Part shown: in pieces, positions 54,030 to 63,654 of the stretch
How positions within the stretch are numbered: the stretch's first letter is position 1
Layout: every line of letters begins with the position of its first letter
Assembly: GCA_023953845.1 (NCBI GenBank)
Contig: JAMLJC010000001.1
Span: forward strand, 3,916,501-3,980,500
Length of the DNA stretch: 64,000 bases
Origin: Rhizobiaceae bacterium
Lineage (GTDB): Bacteria > Pseudomonadota > Alphaproteobacteria > Rhizobiales > Rhizobiaceae
Reading direction: 5' to 3'
Program-made: the position numbers and the translations under genes
The notes under the pieces: model-generated
Told to the model about the DNA's origin: nothing
The model's input: only the letters and a program-made list of their open reading frames with translations
The model's database searches: none

Positions 54030-55568
54030 TCATTGCAGGGGCCTCTCGCGCTCTCTCGCCTCGACAAGCTGCTCGACGATGCGTTCTAGCTTCCGGACGG
54101 AGCCTCCGCCCCAGGCCGAGGCCGCTGCGTTGAGTTCGAATCCTTCCAGCGCGGTCACCCAGCGCGAATCTTGGCCCCGTTCGACGTAGAGACGCTGCAT
54201 GATGCGAATGGCGAGGTGCGGCAGATGCTCCGTTCCAGGTTCGGGGAAGCGAAGGACCCGGCAACGATCCCGCAGGATCGGGGAAATTGTTGACACGTCG
54301 TTGGCCGTCATCAGCCAGGTCAGGTGCGACAGGTCGCAGCTCGCCTGAATGTAGGGATCATGCCACCGGCTCGCCGTCTCCTGCTCGAGCAGCCCCAGCA
54401 ACACGTCATGTGGGTTGCCGTTGTTGCGTCCCGTCCCGACCTTCTCGATCTCATCGAGGATAATGACCGGGCCGGCGCACTCGTGTCGCCGCACGACAAG
54501 CATGGGAAGGCTGGGTTCTCCGGTTGACCAACGCCGAGCCGCACCGCCGAGCGCGCTGTCGCTCATGCCCCCGCAGGGGATCAGCTCGCAGGGTGCGCCG
54601 AGCTCTTCTGCGAGCCTTCGTGCAAAGCGGGACTTCCCGCAGCCGGGCGGCCCAAGGAAGATCGTTGGGCGCACGCGCAGATGGCTGCGCCCAGCAAGGC
54701 CCGCCAGAAGCTGGTCGACGAGAGATGTGGCGTAGGGGAATTCTGCGGCAAGGATTGCCCGGACACCAGCGAGATCCGGGAGCGCCGGGACAGGCAGCGG
54801 CCGACCGGCGATCTTCTCGAACTCCTTGGCAACGTCGCGACCATGGGAGGCCGATGCATTGCCGACTTCCCGCAGCACGATGATCGTGCCATCGGACGCC
54901 ACGTCGCCGGGCCGCGACGGTTGCTCACGCTCAGTGCCTGAGGGCGCTTGTTTCGAAGCAGGCGGCTTCTTTTCCTCTTCCGGCTTCGCTCGCCGGATCG
55001 CGTTCTTGAAGAGATATGCGTAGGTCTGGAGGTCGTACTGGAACTCCAGTCCCTTCGAATAGCTGCGGTATCGGCCATTTCGTTGCTGCTCCGCCATGTC
55101 ATGTGCGAATGCCGACCAGGCCAATGCGCGCCACAGCATCTGTGGCTTGTAGCCAGTGTCCGCATCCTTCATCGCCAGCACGGCCATCTCGCCGGCAATG
55201 GCGGCCGCCGCATCGACTGATCCGAAACCCGCCTGGTACATGAGGCACCGAAGCTGCGCAGCCCTGACAGGGATCCCGGACTTGTCCTTGATGCGATCCA
55301 GGGACGCCGCAAAGGCTTGAACGCCGTCGAGGCTCTGCTCGACCGTGAGTTCCTCCAGGCAGGCGACGACAGGCTGAAGGTCGTGTCGCTGTCGCTTCCG
55401 CAGCCGTCGAGCGAGCCGATCGCCATACTCGCGCATGTCCTCCCGAAAATCGTCGCGGAAGAAGGGCATACCGCGCAGGAGTTCTTCCTCGGTCGGCAAC
55501 CGCGCTCCACACCGGACCGCGACCTCGCGACGCTTGAAGGCCTGATAGGCGCGCGTCGTATCGTCCAT
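54030..55568 (-). CDS. AAA+ ATPase with Lon-like ATPase module
   Basis: 512 residues from ATG 55568. The first ~280 residues are helical and unassigned, with a charged linker (PEEEKKPPASKQAPSGTERE). The AAA+ core follows: FLGPPGCGKSRFARRLAEEL (Walker A ~303-310), GPVIILDEIEKVGTGRNN (Walker B), LMTANDVSTISPILRDRCRV (sensor 1 and arginine finger). The layout is closest to the Lon ATPase, but no Lon peptidase domain follows. It lies 11 bp after the DUF6634-like gene and 82 bp before the M41 peptidase gene. Confidence 0.88.
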   Translation of the reverse strand: MDDTTRAYQAFKRREVAVRCGARLPTEEELLRGMPFFRDDFREDMREYGDRLARRLRKRQRHDLQPVVACLEELTVEQSLDGVQAFAASLDRIKDKSGIPVRAAQLRCLMYQAGFGSVDAAAAIAGEMAVLAMKDADTGYKPQMLWRALAWSAFAHDMAEQQRNGRYRSYSKGLEFQYDLQTYAYLFKNAIRRAKPEEEKKPPASKQAPSGTEREQPSRPGDVASDGTIIVLREVGNASASHGRDVAKEFEKIAGRPLPVPALPDLAGVRAILAAEFPYATSLVDQLLAGLAGRSHLRVRPTIFLGPPGCGKSRFARRLAEELGAPCELIPCGGMSDSALGGAARRWSTGEPSLPMLVVRRHECAGPVIILDEIEKVGTGRNNGNPHDVLLGLLEQETASRWHDPYIQASCDLSHLTWLMTANDVSTISPILRDRCRVLRFPEPGTEHLPHLAIRIMQRLYVERGQDSRWVTALEGFELNAAASAWGGGSVRKLERIVEQLVEARERERPLQ

Positions 55569-55579
55569 GGCCGCGCCCG

Positions 55580-55918
55580 TCACGAATGAGTGTGTCCGGC
55601 CGGACGACCCAGTCGGTACCACCGCGACAGCGTGCGGGCCCACGAGTTGTCGGCCGACATGAGCCACAGGTCCGAGGTGGCGATCGGCCTTCCGGTTCCG
55701 AAGAGACGCGGATGCCCGGAAGACAGCCCGACGAGACAGGGAATCGGCCGTTGCGCCATAACCCACCCGTCGAGAAACGGAGGTTCCCCATCTGTGAGGT
55801 CCTCAGGGGAGGCACCGCCACGAAGAGCGGACATGTCCGCCATCAGCGCGGACAGCCGCCGAAACTCTAACTCGAAGCATTCGCCCTGTTCTCGTTCGTC
55901 GGGGTAGAACTTCACCAT
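55580..55918 (-). CDS. DUF6634-like small protein
   Basis: 112 residues. ELEFRRLSALMADMSALRGG, PFLDGWVMAQRPIPCLVGLS, GHPRLFGTGRPIATSDLWLM and DNSWARTLSRWYRLGRP resemble what I recall of the DUF6634 family, common in rhizobia. No catalytic motif seen. First gene of the AAA+/M41/metallophosphoesterase operon; an adaptor or substrate-recognition role is only a guess. Confidence 0.75.
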   Translation of the reverse strand: MVKFYPDEREQGECFELEFRRLSALMADMSALRGGASPEDLTDGEPPFLDGWVMAQRPIPCLVGLSSGHPRLFGTGRPIATSDLWLMSADNSWARTLSRWYRLGRPAGHTHS

Positions 55919-56109
55919 CGGTGTACCCTCCGCCTTGCGGTGCCATCCGCCGGCGCGAATCCTTGATTCGCGTCCTCAACTGCCGCAGGCATAAGGCGTC
56001 GCTGCTGAGGGCGTCCAGACGCCCACGGCGATATTTCTGCCGGTAGTCGCCGATTCTTGGGCTGATTGCAGGACTGGAGTCGATGAGCGGCGCTGGTTAG
56101 AAGGGAACC

Positions 56110-56397
56110 ATGAAGGCTCCCTACCAGTTGCTGCGCGCCGCCCGTGTCGCGCTGGACATAACCCACGACGATCTGGCCCGAGAGGCAGGGGTCAGTGAAC
56201 GCACGCTCGTCCGGATCGAGAAGCCTCAGAGCGTGTCAGAGGAATCAATCGCGCGGGTGCAGGCAGCCCTTGAAGCACGGGGGGTGCAGTTCATCCCGCC
56301 AAACGATGAGTGTGGCCCAGGGCTTCGCATTCCTGCCGCGTCTGTCGGGCCCCCAGCTGTTCGTCGCCATGAGCCCGGACGAAAGCACCGATCCTGA
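56110..56397 (+). CDS. XRE-family (HTH) regulator divergent from the AAA+ operon
   Basis: 95 residues. The HTH is YQLLRAARVALDITHDDLAR, EAGVSERTLVRIEKPQSVSE, ESIARVQAALEARGVQFIPP, followed by the usual GPGLRI end; the last ~20 residues beyond it are low-complexity. Short regulators of this exact form are frequent in rhizobia. It starts 191 bp from the operon on the other strand and is the likely local regulator. Confidence 0.85.
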   Translation: MKAPYQLLRAARVALDITHDDLAREAGVSERTLVRIEKPQSVSEESIARVQAALEARGVQFIPPNDECGPGLRIPAASVGPPAVRRHEPGRKHRS

Positions 56398-56657
56398 CCT
56401 CCGGTCCGGTGCGGCGATCGCCGCATCACCACCCGAGTACTAGTTTTCGAAAATCCCTGGTGGGAGGCGCGACAACGGTCCACCTCTCAAAGCCGCCTTC
56501 GGCGGCCAGGCGTCTGCATCAGCGTGTTCACGCACCGATCAGCGAGGTGCCACGCAGTCGCAGTCGGGGGCGGCTACGGCGCTATTGAGGGCGCGCCGCC
56601 CCCGACAGCTTCCATCTCAACTCCGTCCAGAAGTATGCCAATCGCTCACTTGGCATA
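56398..56657. terminator. Hairpin-rich region between the XRE gene and nrdJ
   Basis: Two stems: GCCGCC-TTC-GGCGGC (56492-56506) and a perfect 12-bp inverted repeat GTCGGGGGCGGC/GCCGCCCCCGAC (56563-56574 and 56595-56606), the second about 50 bases after the nrdJ stop. Both genes end or read toward this stretch. No U runs, so termination is probable but not certain. Confidence 0.5.
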
Positions 56658-59600
56658 TCACGAGCAGCCACTTGTGCTTCCGCAGGTGTCGCACTTCTCG
56701 CAGGTGCCGTTTCGCACCATCGTGAAGTTGTGGCACTCGGAGCATTCGTTCCCAGTATAGCCCTGCATCAGCGACTGCTGGCGGCGGGCGGCGGCGAGCG
56801 CCTTCGCAGCCGACGCGTCGGCCTGCGCCTTGTCGGTGAACAGGGCCGTGGTCGCGGACGGCGCGTCGAACAGGTCCGGCGGGCTGTCCTCCTCCACCTC
56901 CTCGGCGAACTCCGCGGCGCGTTCCTCGTAGTCGCGACGGAAGGCAGTCGCTTCCTCCCGCTGCTCGGTTGAAACCGTCTTCAGCGCCGTCACCGTCGCG
57001 CCGGACGAGATGGCGCGCACGTTGGAGGTTGACGCCGCGGTCGGAGCCGAGCGGAGGGGGGAGGTGGTAGTCCCGGAGGGACTCGAAGCCCCGGCGCTGC
57101 CCGCAAAGCCCTTCGGCTCTGCCGAAGCGGCGACCAGCGTCGGCTTGTGGCCGCGCGTCCAGCCGGTCGAGACGAGGTTGGTCTTGCCTTCCTGGATGCC
57201 CTTGCCGAGCGACGTGTTGGAGAAGTCGGACGTGTCGACATGGGCAAGGTCGTGGCGGGAAAGATAGGAGACCGCCAGCTCGCGAAAGACATAGTCGAGG
57301 ATCGAGGTGGCGTTCTTGATCGCATCATTGCCGATGACGACGCCCGCCGGCTCGAACTTGGTGAAGGTGAACGCCTCGACATATTCTTCCAGCGGCACGC
57401 CATATTGCAGGCCGAGCGAGATCGCGATGGCGAAATTGTTCATCATCGCGCGGAAGGCAGCACCTTCCTTGTGCATGTCGATGAAGATCTCGCCGAGGCG
57501 GCCGTCGCCGAATTCGCCGGTGCGCAAATAGACCTTGTGCCCGCCGATGACGGCCTTCTGCGTGTAGCCCTGGCGACGGTTCGGCAGCTTCTCGCGGTCG
57601 CGAACGACCTTTTCCACGATGCGTTCGACGATCCGCTCCGTCACCTGCGCGGCGCGCGCGGCGGCCGGCTGCGCGACCAGCGCCTCGACCGCATCGTCCT
57701 CTTCCTCGTCGTCATCGGCGAGCAGCGAGGCGTTGAGCGGCTGCGACAGTTTTGAGCCGTCACGGTAAAGCGCGTTTGCCTTCAATGCCAGCTTCCACGA
57801 CAGCATGTAAGCATTCTTGGCGTCCTCGACCGTCGCGTCGTTCGGCATGTTGATGGTTTTCGAGATGGCGCCCGAGATGAAGGGCTGCGCCGCCGCCATC
57901 ATGCGGATGTGGCTGTCCACCGAGAGGAAGCGCTTGCCGATCTTGCCGCAAGGATTGGCGCAGTCGAACACCGGCAGGTGCTCGGCCTTGAGGAAGGGCG
58001 CGCCTTCGAGCGTCATGGCGCCGCAGACATGGATGTTGGCGGCCTCGATCTCCTTCTTCGTGAAGCCCAGCGCGGCCAGCATGTCGAAGGAGAAATCGTT
58101 GAGCTGCTCGTCGGTGAAGCCGAGCGCGGTCTTGGCGAAATCCTCGCCGACCGTCCACTTGTTGAACACGAACTTTATGTCGAAGGCCGACTTCAGCGCC
58201 GCGTTGACCGCCGCGATCTTCTCGTCGGTAAAACCCTTGGTCCTGAGCGAGGATGGGTTGATGCCGGGCGCCTGGTTGAGATTGCCGTGGCCGACCGCAT
58301 AGGCGTCGATCTCGGCGATCTGGCTTTCGGAATAGCCGAGCGTGCGCAGCGCCTCCGGCACGGCGGCGTTGATAATCTTGAAATAGCCGCCGCCGGCCAG
58401 CTTCTTGAACTTCACCAGCGCGAAATCGGGCTCGATGCCGGTCGTGTCGCAATCCATGACGAGGCCGATCGTGCCGGTCGGCGCGATCACGGTCGCCTGC
58501 GCGTTGCGGTAGCCGTGTTCCTCGCCAAGTTCGATGGCGCGGTCCCAGGCGGCCTTGGCGTGCTCGCCGAGGGCTGCCTGCTTCAGGTCGGCATGGACGA
58601 GCGGCACCGGATTGACGGCGAGCTTTTCGTAGCCATCCTTGTCGCCATAGGCGGCGCGGCGATGGTTGCGCATGACGCGCAGCATGTTGACGCTGTTGCG
58701 GTCATAGTCCGGGAAGGCGCCGAGCTCCTTCGCCATCTCGGCCGAGGTGGCATAGGAAACGCCGGTCATGATGGCCGTCAGCGCCGCGCAGATGGCGCGG
58801 CCTTCGTCGGAATCGTAGGGGATGCCGGAGGTCATCAGCAGGCCGCCGATATTGGCGTAGCCGAGGCCGAGCGTGCGGTACTCGTAGGAAAGCTTGGCGA
58901 TCTCCTTAGACGGGAACTGCGCCATCATCACCGAGATTTCGAGCACGACGGTCCACAGGCGCACGGTATGCTCATAGGCCTCGATGTCGATCGTGCCGTC
59001 GGCGTTGCGATAGGGCAGGAGGTTGATCGAGGCGAGGTTGCAGGCCGTGTCGTCGAGGAACATGTATTCCGAGCACGGGTTCGACGCGCGGATGGCGCCC
59101 GCCGCCGCGCAGGTGTGCCAGTCGTTCATCGTGGTGTTGAAGTGCAGGCCCGGATCGGCCGAGGCCCAGGCGGCGTAGCCGATCTTCTCCCACAGGTCGC
59201 GGGCCTTGAGGGTCTTGATGACCTTGCCGTCCTTGCGGGCGGTCAGCTTCCAGTCGCCGTCATTCTCCACCGCGCGCAGGAAATCGTCCTTCAGCGAGAC
59301 CGAATTGTTCGAGTTCTGGCCGGAAACGGTGAGATAGGCGTCCGAATCCCAGTCGGTGTCGTAGGTCTTGAAGTCGAGCTTCGTGTAGCCCTGCTTCGCG
59401 AACTGGATGATGCGGTAGACGTAGTTCTCCGGGACGGCGTTCTTCTTCGCCTCGCGGATGGCGCGCTTCAGCGCCGGGTTGACGGCCGGGTCGAAGCAGT
59501 CGTCGTCATGGCCCTCGCAATTGACGCAGGCCTTGAGGATCGCCTCCAGATGCTTCTTGACGATCTTGGAGCCTGTGACGAGCGACGCGACCTTCTGCTC

Positions 59601-60500
59601 CTCCGTCACCTTCCAGTCGATGAACGCCTCGATATCCGGGTGATCGGCGTCGACGATCACCATCTTGGCGGCGCGGCGCGTGGTGCCGCCCGACTTGATC
59701 GCGCCGGCCGCGCGGTCGCCGATCTTCAGGAACGACATCAGGCCGGACGACTTGCCGCCGCCTGACAGCTTTTCGCCTTCGCCGCGCAAATAGGAGAAGT
59801 TCGAGCCGGTGCCGGAGCCGTATTTGAACAGGCGCGCCTCGCGCACCCACAGGTCCATAATGCCGCCCTCGTTGACGAGGTCGTCGCCCACGGACTGGAT
59901 GAAGCAGGCATGCGGCTGCGGATGCTCGTAGGCTGACTTCGACTTGGTCAGCTTGCCGGTGAAGGGGTCGACATAATAGTGGCCCTGACCGGGACCGTCG
60001 ATGCCGTAGGCCCAGTGCAGCCCGGTGTTGAACCATTGCGGCGAGTTCGGCGCGACCCGCTGGGTGGCGAGCATGTAGGCGAGCTCGTCGCGGAAGGCGC
60101 GGGCGTCCTCCTCAGTGTCGAAATACTTGCCCTTCCAGCCCCAATAGGTCCAGGTGCCGGCGAGACGGTCGAAGACCTGACGGGCGTCGGTCTCCGAAAC
60201 GTAGCGCTCGTTCTCGGGCAGCCTGGCAAGCTCGGCCTCGTCGGGAACGGAGCGCCAGAGGAAGGAGGGGACGTCGTTTTCCTCGACGCGCTTCAGGCGC
60301 GCGGGCACGCCGGCCTTGCGGAAATACTTTTGGGCGAGCACGTCGGTCGCCACCTGGGAGAACTGGACGGGCACGTCGATGTCGGCGGCGCGGAAGACGA
60401 TCGAGCCGTCGGGATTCTTGATCTCCGAGGTCGCCTTGCGGAACTCGATCTCCGCATAGCGTGATTGTCCTTCTTTGGTGAATCGCCGCTCGATCCGCAT
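56658..60500 (-). CDS. nrdJ: Vitamin B12-dependent (class II) ribonucleotide reductase
   Basis: 1280 residues from ATG 60500 (AAGGGAC eight bases upstream). RNR landmarks: [40 protein letters not shown], the catalytic region [20 protein letters not shown], and the conserved [20 protein letters not shown]. The C-terminus has a zinc-ribbon-like CxxC pair ([23 protein letters not shown]). It makes dNTPs with adenosylcobalamin and works with or without oxygen. NrdR boxes lie upstream. Confidence 0.97.
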   Translation of the reverse strand: MRIERRFTKEGQSRYAEIEFRKATSEIKNPDGSIVFRAADIDVPVQFSQVATDVLAQKYFRKAGVPARLKRVEENDVPSFLWRSVPDEAELARLPENERYVSETDARQVFDRLAGTWTYWGWKGKYFDTEEDARAFRDELAYMLATQRVAPNSPQWFNTGLHWAYGIDGPGQGHYYVDPFTGKLTKSKSAYEHPQPHACFIQSVGDDLVNEGGIMDLWVREARLFKYGSGTGSNFSYLRGEGEKLSGGGKSSGLMSFLKIGDRAAGAIKSGGTTRRAAKMVIVDADHPDIEAFIDWKVTEEQKVASLVTGSKIVKKHLEAILKACVNCEGHDDDCFDPAVNPALKRAIREAKKNAVPENYVYRIIQFAKQGYTKLDFKTYDTDWDSDAYLTVSGQNSNNSVSLKDDFLRAVENDGDWKLTARKDGKVIKTLKARDLWEKIGYAAWASADPGLHFNTTMNDWHTCAAAGAIRASNPCSEYMFLDDTACNLASINLLPYRNADGTIDIEAYEHTVRLWTVVLEISVMMAQFPSKEIAKLSYEYRTLGLGYANIGGLLMTSGIPYDSDEGRAICAALTAIMTGVSYATSAEMAKELGAFPDYDRNSVNMLRVMRNHRRAAYGDKDGYEKLAVNPVPLVHADLKQAALGEHAKAAWDRAIELGEEHGYRNAQATVIAPTGTIGLVMDCDTTGIEPDFALVKFKKLAGGGYFKIINAAVPEALRTLGYSESQIAEIDAYAVGHGNLNQAPGINPSSLRTKGFTDEKIAAVNAALKSAFDIKFVFNKWTVGEDFAKTALGFTDEQLNDFSFDMLAALGFTKKEIEAANIHVCGAMTLEGAPFLKAEHLPVFDCANPCGKIGKRFLSVDSHIRMMAAAQPFISGAISKTINMPNDATVEDAKNAYMLSWKLALKANALYRDGSKLSQPLNASLLADDDEEEDDAVEALVAQPAAARAAQVTERIVERIVEKVVRDREKLPNRRQGYTQKAVIGGHKVYLRTGEFGDGRLGEIFIDMHKEGAAFRAMMNNFAIAISLGLQYGVPLEEYVEAFTFTKFEPAGVVIGNDAIKNATSILDYVFRELAVSYLSRHDLAHVDTSDFSNTSLGKGIQEGKTNLVSTGWTRGHKPTLVAASAEPKGFAGSAGASSPSGTTTSPLRSAPTAASTSNVRAISSGATVTALKTVSTEQREEATAFRRDYEERAAEFAEEVEEDSPPDLFDAPSATTALFTDKAQADASAAKALAAARRQQSLMQGYTGNECSECHNFTMVRNGTCEKCDTCGSTSGCS

Positions 60501-60501
60501 C

Positions 60502-60723
60502 TCAGTCGTCCCTTTTCCGTCTATATATAGCGCCTCTGCCGGGAACTTTCCGCTCCCTTTCCGCAAGGCGCACCCCACCACTTCCGAAGGGCGCCCACCC
60601 TCCGGTTCTCATCTTCGCTCCAGCCCGCCGATATTCGCCTTGCGCTTCCGTCCAAGCGCTGATGCCTGCGATATCCCCGGCCTTGCGGCTCTTCAGATTG
60701 TTGCGGCGCGACTCGATCTTCAT
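60502..60723 (-). CDS. Small basic protein directly upstream of nrdJ
   Basis: 73 residues from ATG 60723 ([20 protein letters not shown]), rich in Arg/Lys/Gly, ending one base before the nrdJ start. Segments [20 protein letters not shown] and [20 protein letters not shown] read like a genuine protein. GC at third positions is moderate and there is no strong ribosome-binding site, so it may be a leader peptide or a real small gene; its place between NrdR boxes and nrdJ supports co-expression. Confidence 0.5.
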   Translation of the reverse strand: MKIESRRNNLKSRKAGDIAGISAWTEAQGEYRRAGAKMRTGGWAPFGSGGVRLAERERKVPGRGAIYRRKRDD

Positions 60724-60735
60724 CGGGAAGAATGC

Positions 60736-60781
60736 CACACCATCTAGTGTTAACTCTATACGCGAACGCTAAATATAGTGT
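60736..60781 (-). promoter_or_regulatory. Paired NrdR boxes upstream of nrdJ
   Basis: Minus-strand ACACTATATTTAGCG (60767-60781) and ACACTAGATGGTGTG (60736-60750) start exactly 31 bp apart, the spacing of paired NrdR sites on one face of the helix. The first box fits the consensus acaCwAtATaTwGtgt well, the second less well. They lie ~240-280 bp before nrdJ. Confidence 0.75.
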
Positions 60782-61198
60782 TAACAGACGCTTTATGCCA
60801 GTCCAAAACCGTCCTTCGCCACCATTTTTTCCACACGCAAAACCCACTTGCAGCTCCGATCTCCCGGAAGCTGTGCAGGCTCGCAGATACACGCGAAATC
60901 TTGGAAAAACGGCCGACAACGGAGTGCCCGGCCACGCCCGCTACAGGAGCGCATGACCTATAAGAGTCGACTCGCCGGACGTCGTCAAGCACTCGGTCAT
61001 GTAACTTTTGTGACCGCTATATATTGTGTGCCGGCTATGTGGATATTGGGGAGAGCGCGACGCATTTGCCTGTCGAGGCTCGACTTTCCGTACACCGCGG
61101 AAGGACGGGCTACGGCGCGGAATTGATGGACAGAACTGCCGTTTTATGGCCATCAACCGCGTCGTGCTGTCAGGCGGTCACGGTCGCGTCATGGCGGC
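60782..61198. other. Intergenic region between nrdJ and the Nudix gene
   Basis: No gene seen. CGCTATATATTGTGT at 61015-61029 is the complement of ACACAATATATAGCG, another good NrdR-like box, but without a partner at 31 bp. Confidence 0.45.
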
Positions 61199-61702
61199 TC
61201 AGGCCGCGTTTCGCGCGGCGGTTTCGAAAAAGGCTGCGATGAGGGCCCGCAGATCGGGCTGCTGCACGGCTTCCATTGCTTCGGACGGCCCCATCCACTT
61301 GCGCGATCGCTGGCCCGATTCCTTCCACTTGTCCGCGACGCGAACGACGCGCAGCGGAAAAACGCTGACCTCGCAGGCGATCGCGCTGGCTGCCATGCGC
61401 TTGTGGTAGAAATACCGGCCAAACTCCTGCACGGCGACGATGCCCTTGAGTCCCGCTTCCTCATATGCCTCGCGGGAGGCGGCGTCGTGCAGGCGTTCAT
61501 TCCGGCCCGGCCAGCCCTTCGGCAAAAGCCAATGCCCGCGTCCTCGACTGGTCACGAGCATGATTTCTATGCCGGACGGCGTGCGTCGCCAAGGCAGGGC
61601 GGCGGCCTGGAGCTGCCGGCTCGTCCGCACAATTCCGTCGCTATCCGAAGTGCGCCGACCGCTGACCGGACGATCCGTCGATGCCAAGCTCCAAGTCCTC
61701 AT
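61199..61702 (-). CDS. Nudix hydrolase
   Basis: 167 residues. The Nudix box GX5EX7REUXEEXGU is complete: GWPGRNERLHDAASREAYEEAGL. It is preceded by the usual beta-strands (LPWRRTPSGIEIMLVTSRGR, GHWLLPKGWPG). Such enzymes hydrolyse diphosphate-linked nucleoside compounds, e.g. diphosphoinositol polyphosphates or Ap4A in this subgroup (DIPP-like, inference from sequence flavour). The N-terminal 30 residues are variable. Confidence 0.92.
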   Translation of the reverse strand: MRTWSLASTDRPVSGRRTSDSDGIVRTSRQLQAAALPWRRTPSGIEIMLVTSRGRGHWLLPKGWPGRNERLHDAASREAYEEAGLKGIVAVQEFGRYFYHKRMAASAIACEVSVFPLRVVRVADKWKESGQRSRKWMGPSEAMEAVQQPDLRALIAAFFETAARNAA

Positions 61703-62116
61703 GCCCCGAGTCCCGCCTTAGCCGATGCGCAAGACGGTATTTTCCGCAATCAAGGTAAACGATCCGGAAACATCCGAGGCCGCCCAGACCGAATCGAAGG
61801 AGTGAATCCCACGCCGGAAAGTCTCGCGATTCGTCGTGACGCGATGCAGATGACAGGGATGGATAACAGGCGTGTGTCAGAGGATTTGACGGGAGACGGG
61901 GAAGGCCGGCAGACGTCCTGTCGGGGCCTGCGGTTTTAGCCGGCCTGCCGGCCCCCGCTGCCTCCGGCAGCTCCCCGGCATTCGAAGCCTTTGATCGTGC
62001 CACTGGCACAATCAATAGCTGTGCGAACCGGTTTTTGCCCTCCGCTATGGCTCCGGGCGTTCGTCGCTTCAATTGACAAATCTTTGTCGATCGATCGGCC
62101 TGCGGCCGGCCGCTTC
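61703..62116. other. Intergenic region
   Basis: About 410 bases. Frames on both strands lack ribosome-binding sites and recognisable domains. I see nothing else. Confidence 0.45.
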
Positions 62117-62623
62117 TCACCCCCTATGATCATCGGCGATGGGCTTCTGGTAGGTGAAACCCATGTCCCATGGGAAATAGATCCAGGTGTCCTGCGAGAC
62201 CTCCGTAACGAAAGTGTCGACGAGCGGCCGGCCCTTGGGCTTGGCGTAGACAGTAGCAAAGTGAGCTTTCGGCATCATGGCCCGCACGATGGCCGCCGTT
62301 TTGCCGGTATCGGTCAGGTCGTCAACGATCAGCACGCCTTCGCCGTCGTTTTCGAGAAGGGGGGCGGAGACTTCCTTCAGGACCGCGAGCTGACCCTGCT
62401 CGGTATATTCGTGGTAGGATGCGACGCAGACCGTCTCGATCATCCGGATGCCGAGTTCCCGCGAGATGATCGCCGCCGGCACGAGGCCGCCGCGCGTTAT
62501 GCAGACGATCGCCTTCCACTCGTTCTTGGCGCTTTGCGAGCCGGCAAGCCGCCATGCGAGCGCCCGGGCGTCGCGGTGGAACTGGTCCCAGGAAACGGGA
62601 AACGCCTTTTCGGGAAGGGACAT
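62117..62623 (-). CDS. gpt: Xanthine phosphoribosyltransferase
   Basis: 168 residues from ATG 62623 with AGGAG eight bases upstream (a GTG at 62632 is too close to it). The PRPP-binding loop is [39 protein letters not shown] and [15 protein letters not shown] fit the Gpt group, and the hood ends in [12 protein letters not shown]. It salvages xanthine (and guanine) to nucleotides in the cytoplasm. Confidence 0.93.
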   Translation of the reverse strand: MSLPEKAFPVSWDQFHRDARALAWRLAGSQSAKNEWKAIVCITRGGLVPAAIISRELGIRMIETVCVASYHEYTEQGQLAVLKEVSAPLLENDGEGVLIVDDLTDTGKTAAIVRAMMPKAHFATVYAKPKGRPLVDTFVTEVSQDTWIYFPWDMGFTYQKPIADDHRG

Positions 62624-62736
62624 CGACTGCACTCCTGGGCCATGGCCGAAAACGTGGAATGCAGTCGCAATTACCGGGAAAAGGCAGCCGCTGGCAAGGG
62701 CGTGCCGTGCCCGCGCGGCTTGGTTTTCAACGCTTT

Positions 62737-63573
62737 CTAGCGCGACATGAAAGTAGTCACCGACATCGACTTGAGCACGCTGCGGGTCACGCCGCCGAAC
62801 AGGAACTCGCGCAGCCGCGAGTGGCTGTAGGCGCCGAGCACCACGAGGTCCGCCGCCGTTTCCGCGATCCGGTCCTCAATGATGTCGTCGATGCCGCGTC
62901 CTCCCGACACCATGCGATTGACGGTGACGTTGGCGCCATGCCGGCGCAGCGTCGCGGCGATGCCTTCGCCGGCCTTGTCGGCTGGGCGTGCGGGATTGTC
63001 CTCCGGGTCGACCGCCAACACCTCGCTGTGCTCGGCAGCGAGAATGAAGGGCAGGGCGTCGAACACGGCGCGGGAGGCTTCGCGGCTGGCGTTCCAGGCG
63101 ATCAGCACGCGCCTGAACACCGCTGTCGTCGCTCCGGTGTAGGGCGCTATGATGACGGGGCGGCCGCTGTCGAAGATCATCGTCTCCACATCGGCCGTCG
63201 GAGCATCGGCCTCCGGCGACGGTTGAGCGACGACGACGAGATCGACGGAGCGCGCGCTGCTCAGGCCCGAAACGCCGCTGTCGCCGGAAAAGCTCTCGAG
63301 GCTGCGCCAGTCATGCGAGATGCCTGCCGCCTGCACGCGCTCCTTGAAGAAGGCTTCCAGCTTGGCGGCGCGGGCGGTGTTCACCTCGCTCGTCGCCTGC
63401 ATGAATTCGGCTTCCGGAAAGCCGACGGGGCTCGAATAGGCGATCGGTATCGCCTCCGTGTGAAGGCCGATCAGATGGCCGCCCACCCCGGCGGCGAGCG
63501 GCACGGCGAAATCGAGCACGCGACCGGCATCCTCGTCGTTCTGGATGATGGCCAGAAAAGTGTTGTAGGTCAT
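62737..63573 (-). CDS. Universal stress protein, tandem UspA domains
   Basis: 278 residues from ATG 63573, with GGAGG six bases upstream. Two UspA-like halves: the first opens [20 protein letters not shown], the second [20 protein letters not shown]. The ATP-binding signature is kept only in the second half ([20 protein letters not shown]), typical of the long Usp type. Stress-induced cytoplasmic protein. A near-match to an EcfG promoter lies upstream. Confidence 0.93.
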   Translation of the reverse strand: MTYNTFLAIIQNDEDAGRVLDFAVPLAAGVGGHLIGLHTEAIPIAYSSPVGFPEAEFMQATSEVNTARAAKLEAFFKERVQAAGISHDWRSLESFSGDSGVSGLSSARSVDLVVVAQPSPEADAPTADVETMIFDSGRPVIIAPYTGATTAVFRRVLIAWNASREASRAVFDALPFILAAEHSEVLAVDPEDNPARPADKAGEGIAATLRRHGANVTVNRMVSGGRGIDDIIEDRIAETAADLVVLGAYSHSRLREFLFGGVTRSVLKSMSVTTFMSR

Positions 63574-63613
63574 GACGGCCTCCCTCAATAGCGCTGGCTT
63601 ATGACCTTGCCAT

Positions 63614-63639
63614 AACAGCCGGATACGGTCACCAGTTCC
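63614..63639 (-). promoter_or_regulatory. Weak EcfG-like promoter before the Usp gene
   Basis: Minus-strand GGAAC (63635-63639), 17 bases, TGTT (63614-63617): one mismatch from CGTT. Position 41 bp before the start codon is suitable. Confidence 0.35.
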
Positions 63640-63654
63640 CGGCGCCTCATGCCG

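Noticed and set aside
57909..59765. Long plus-strand open frame (618 codons) opposite nrdJ
   Set aside because: Antisense shadow of a well-conserved gene in high-GC DNA; Arg/Val/Leu/Asp-rich with no domain and no ribosome-binding site.
62211..62221. AAAGTGTCGAC, partial match to the regulon palindrome
   Set aside because: Lies inside the gpt coding region, has only one arm and is unrelated to the catabolic cluster.
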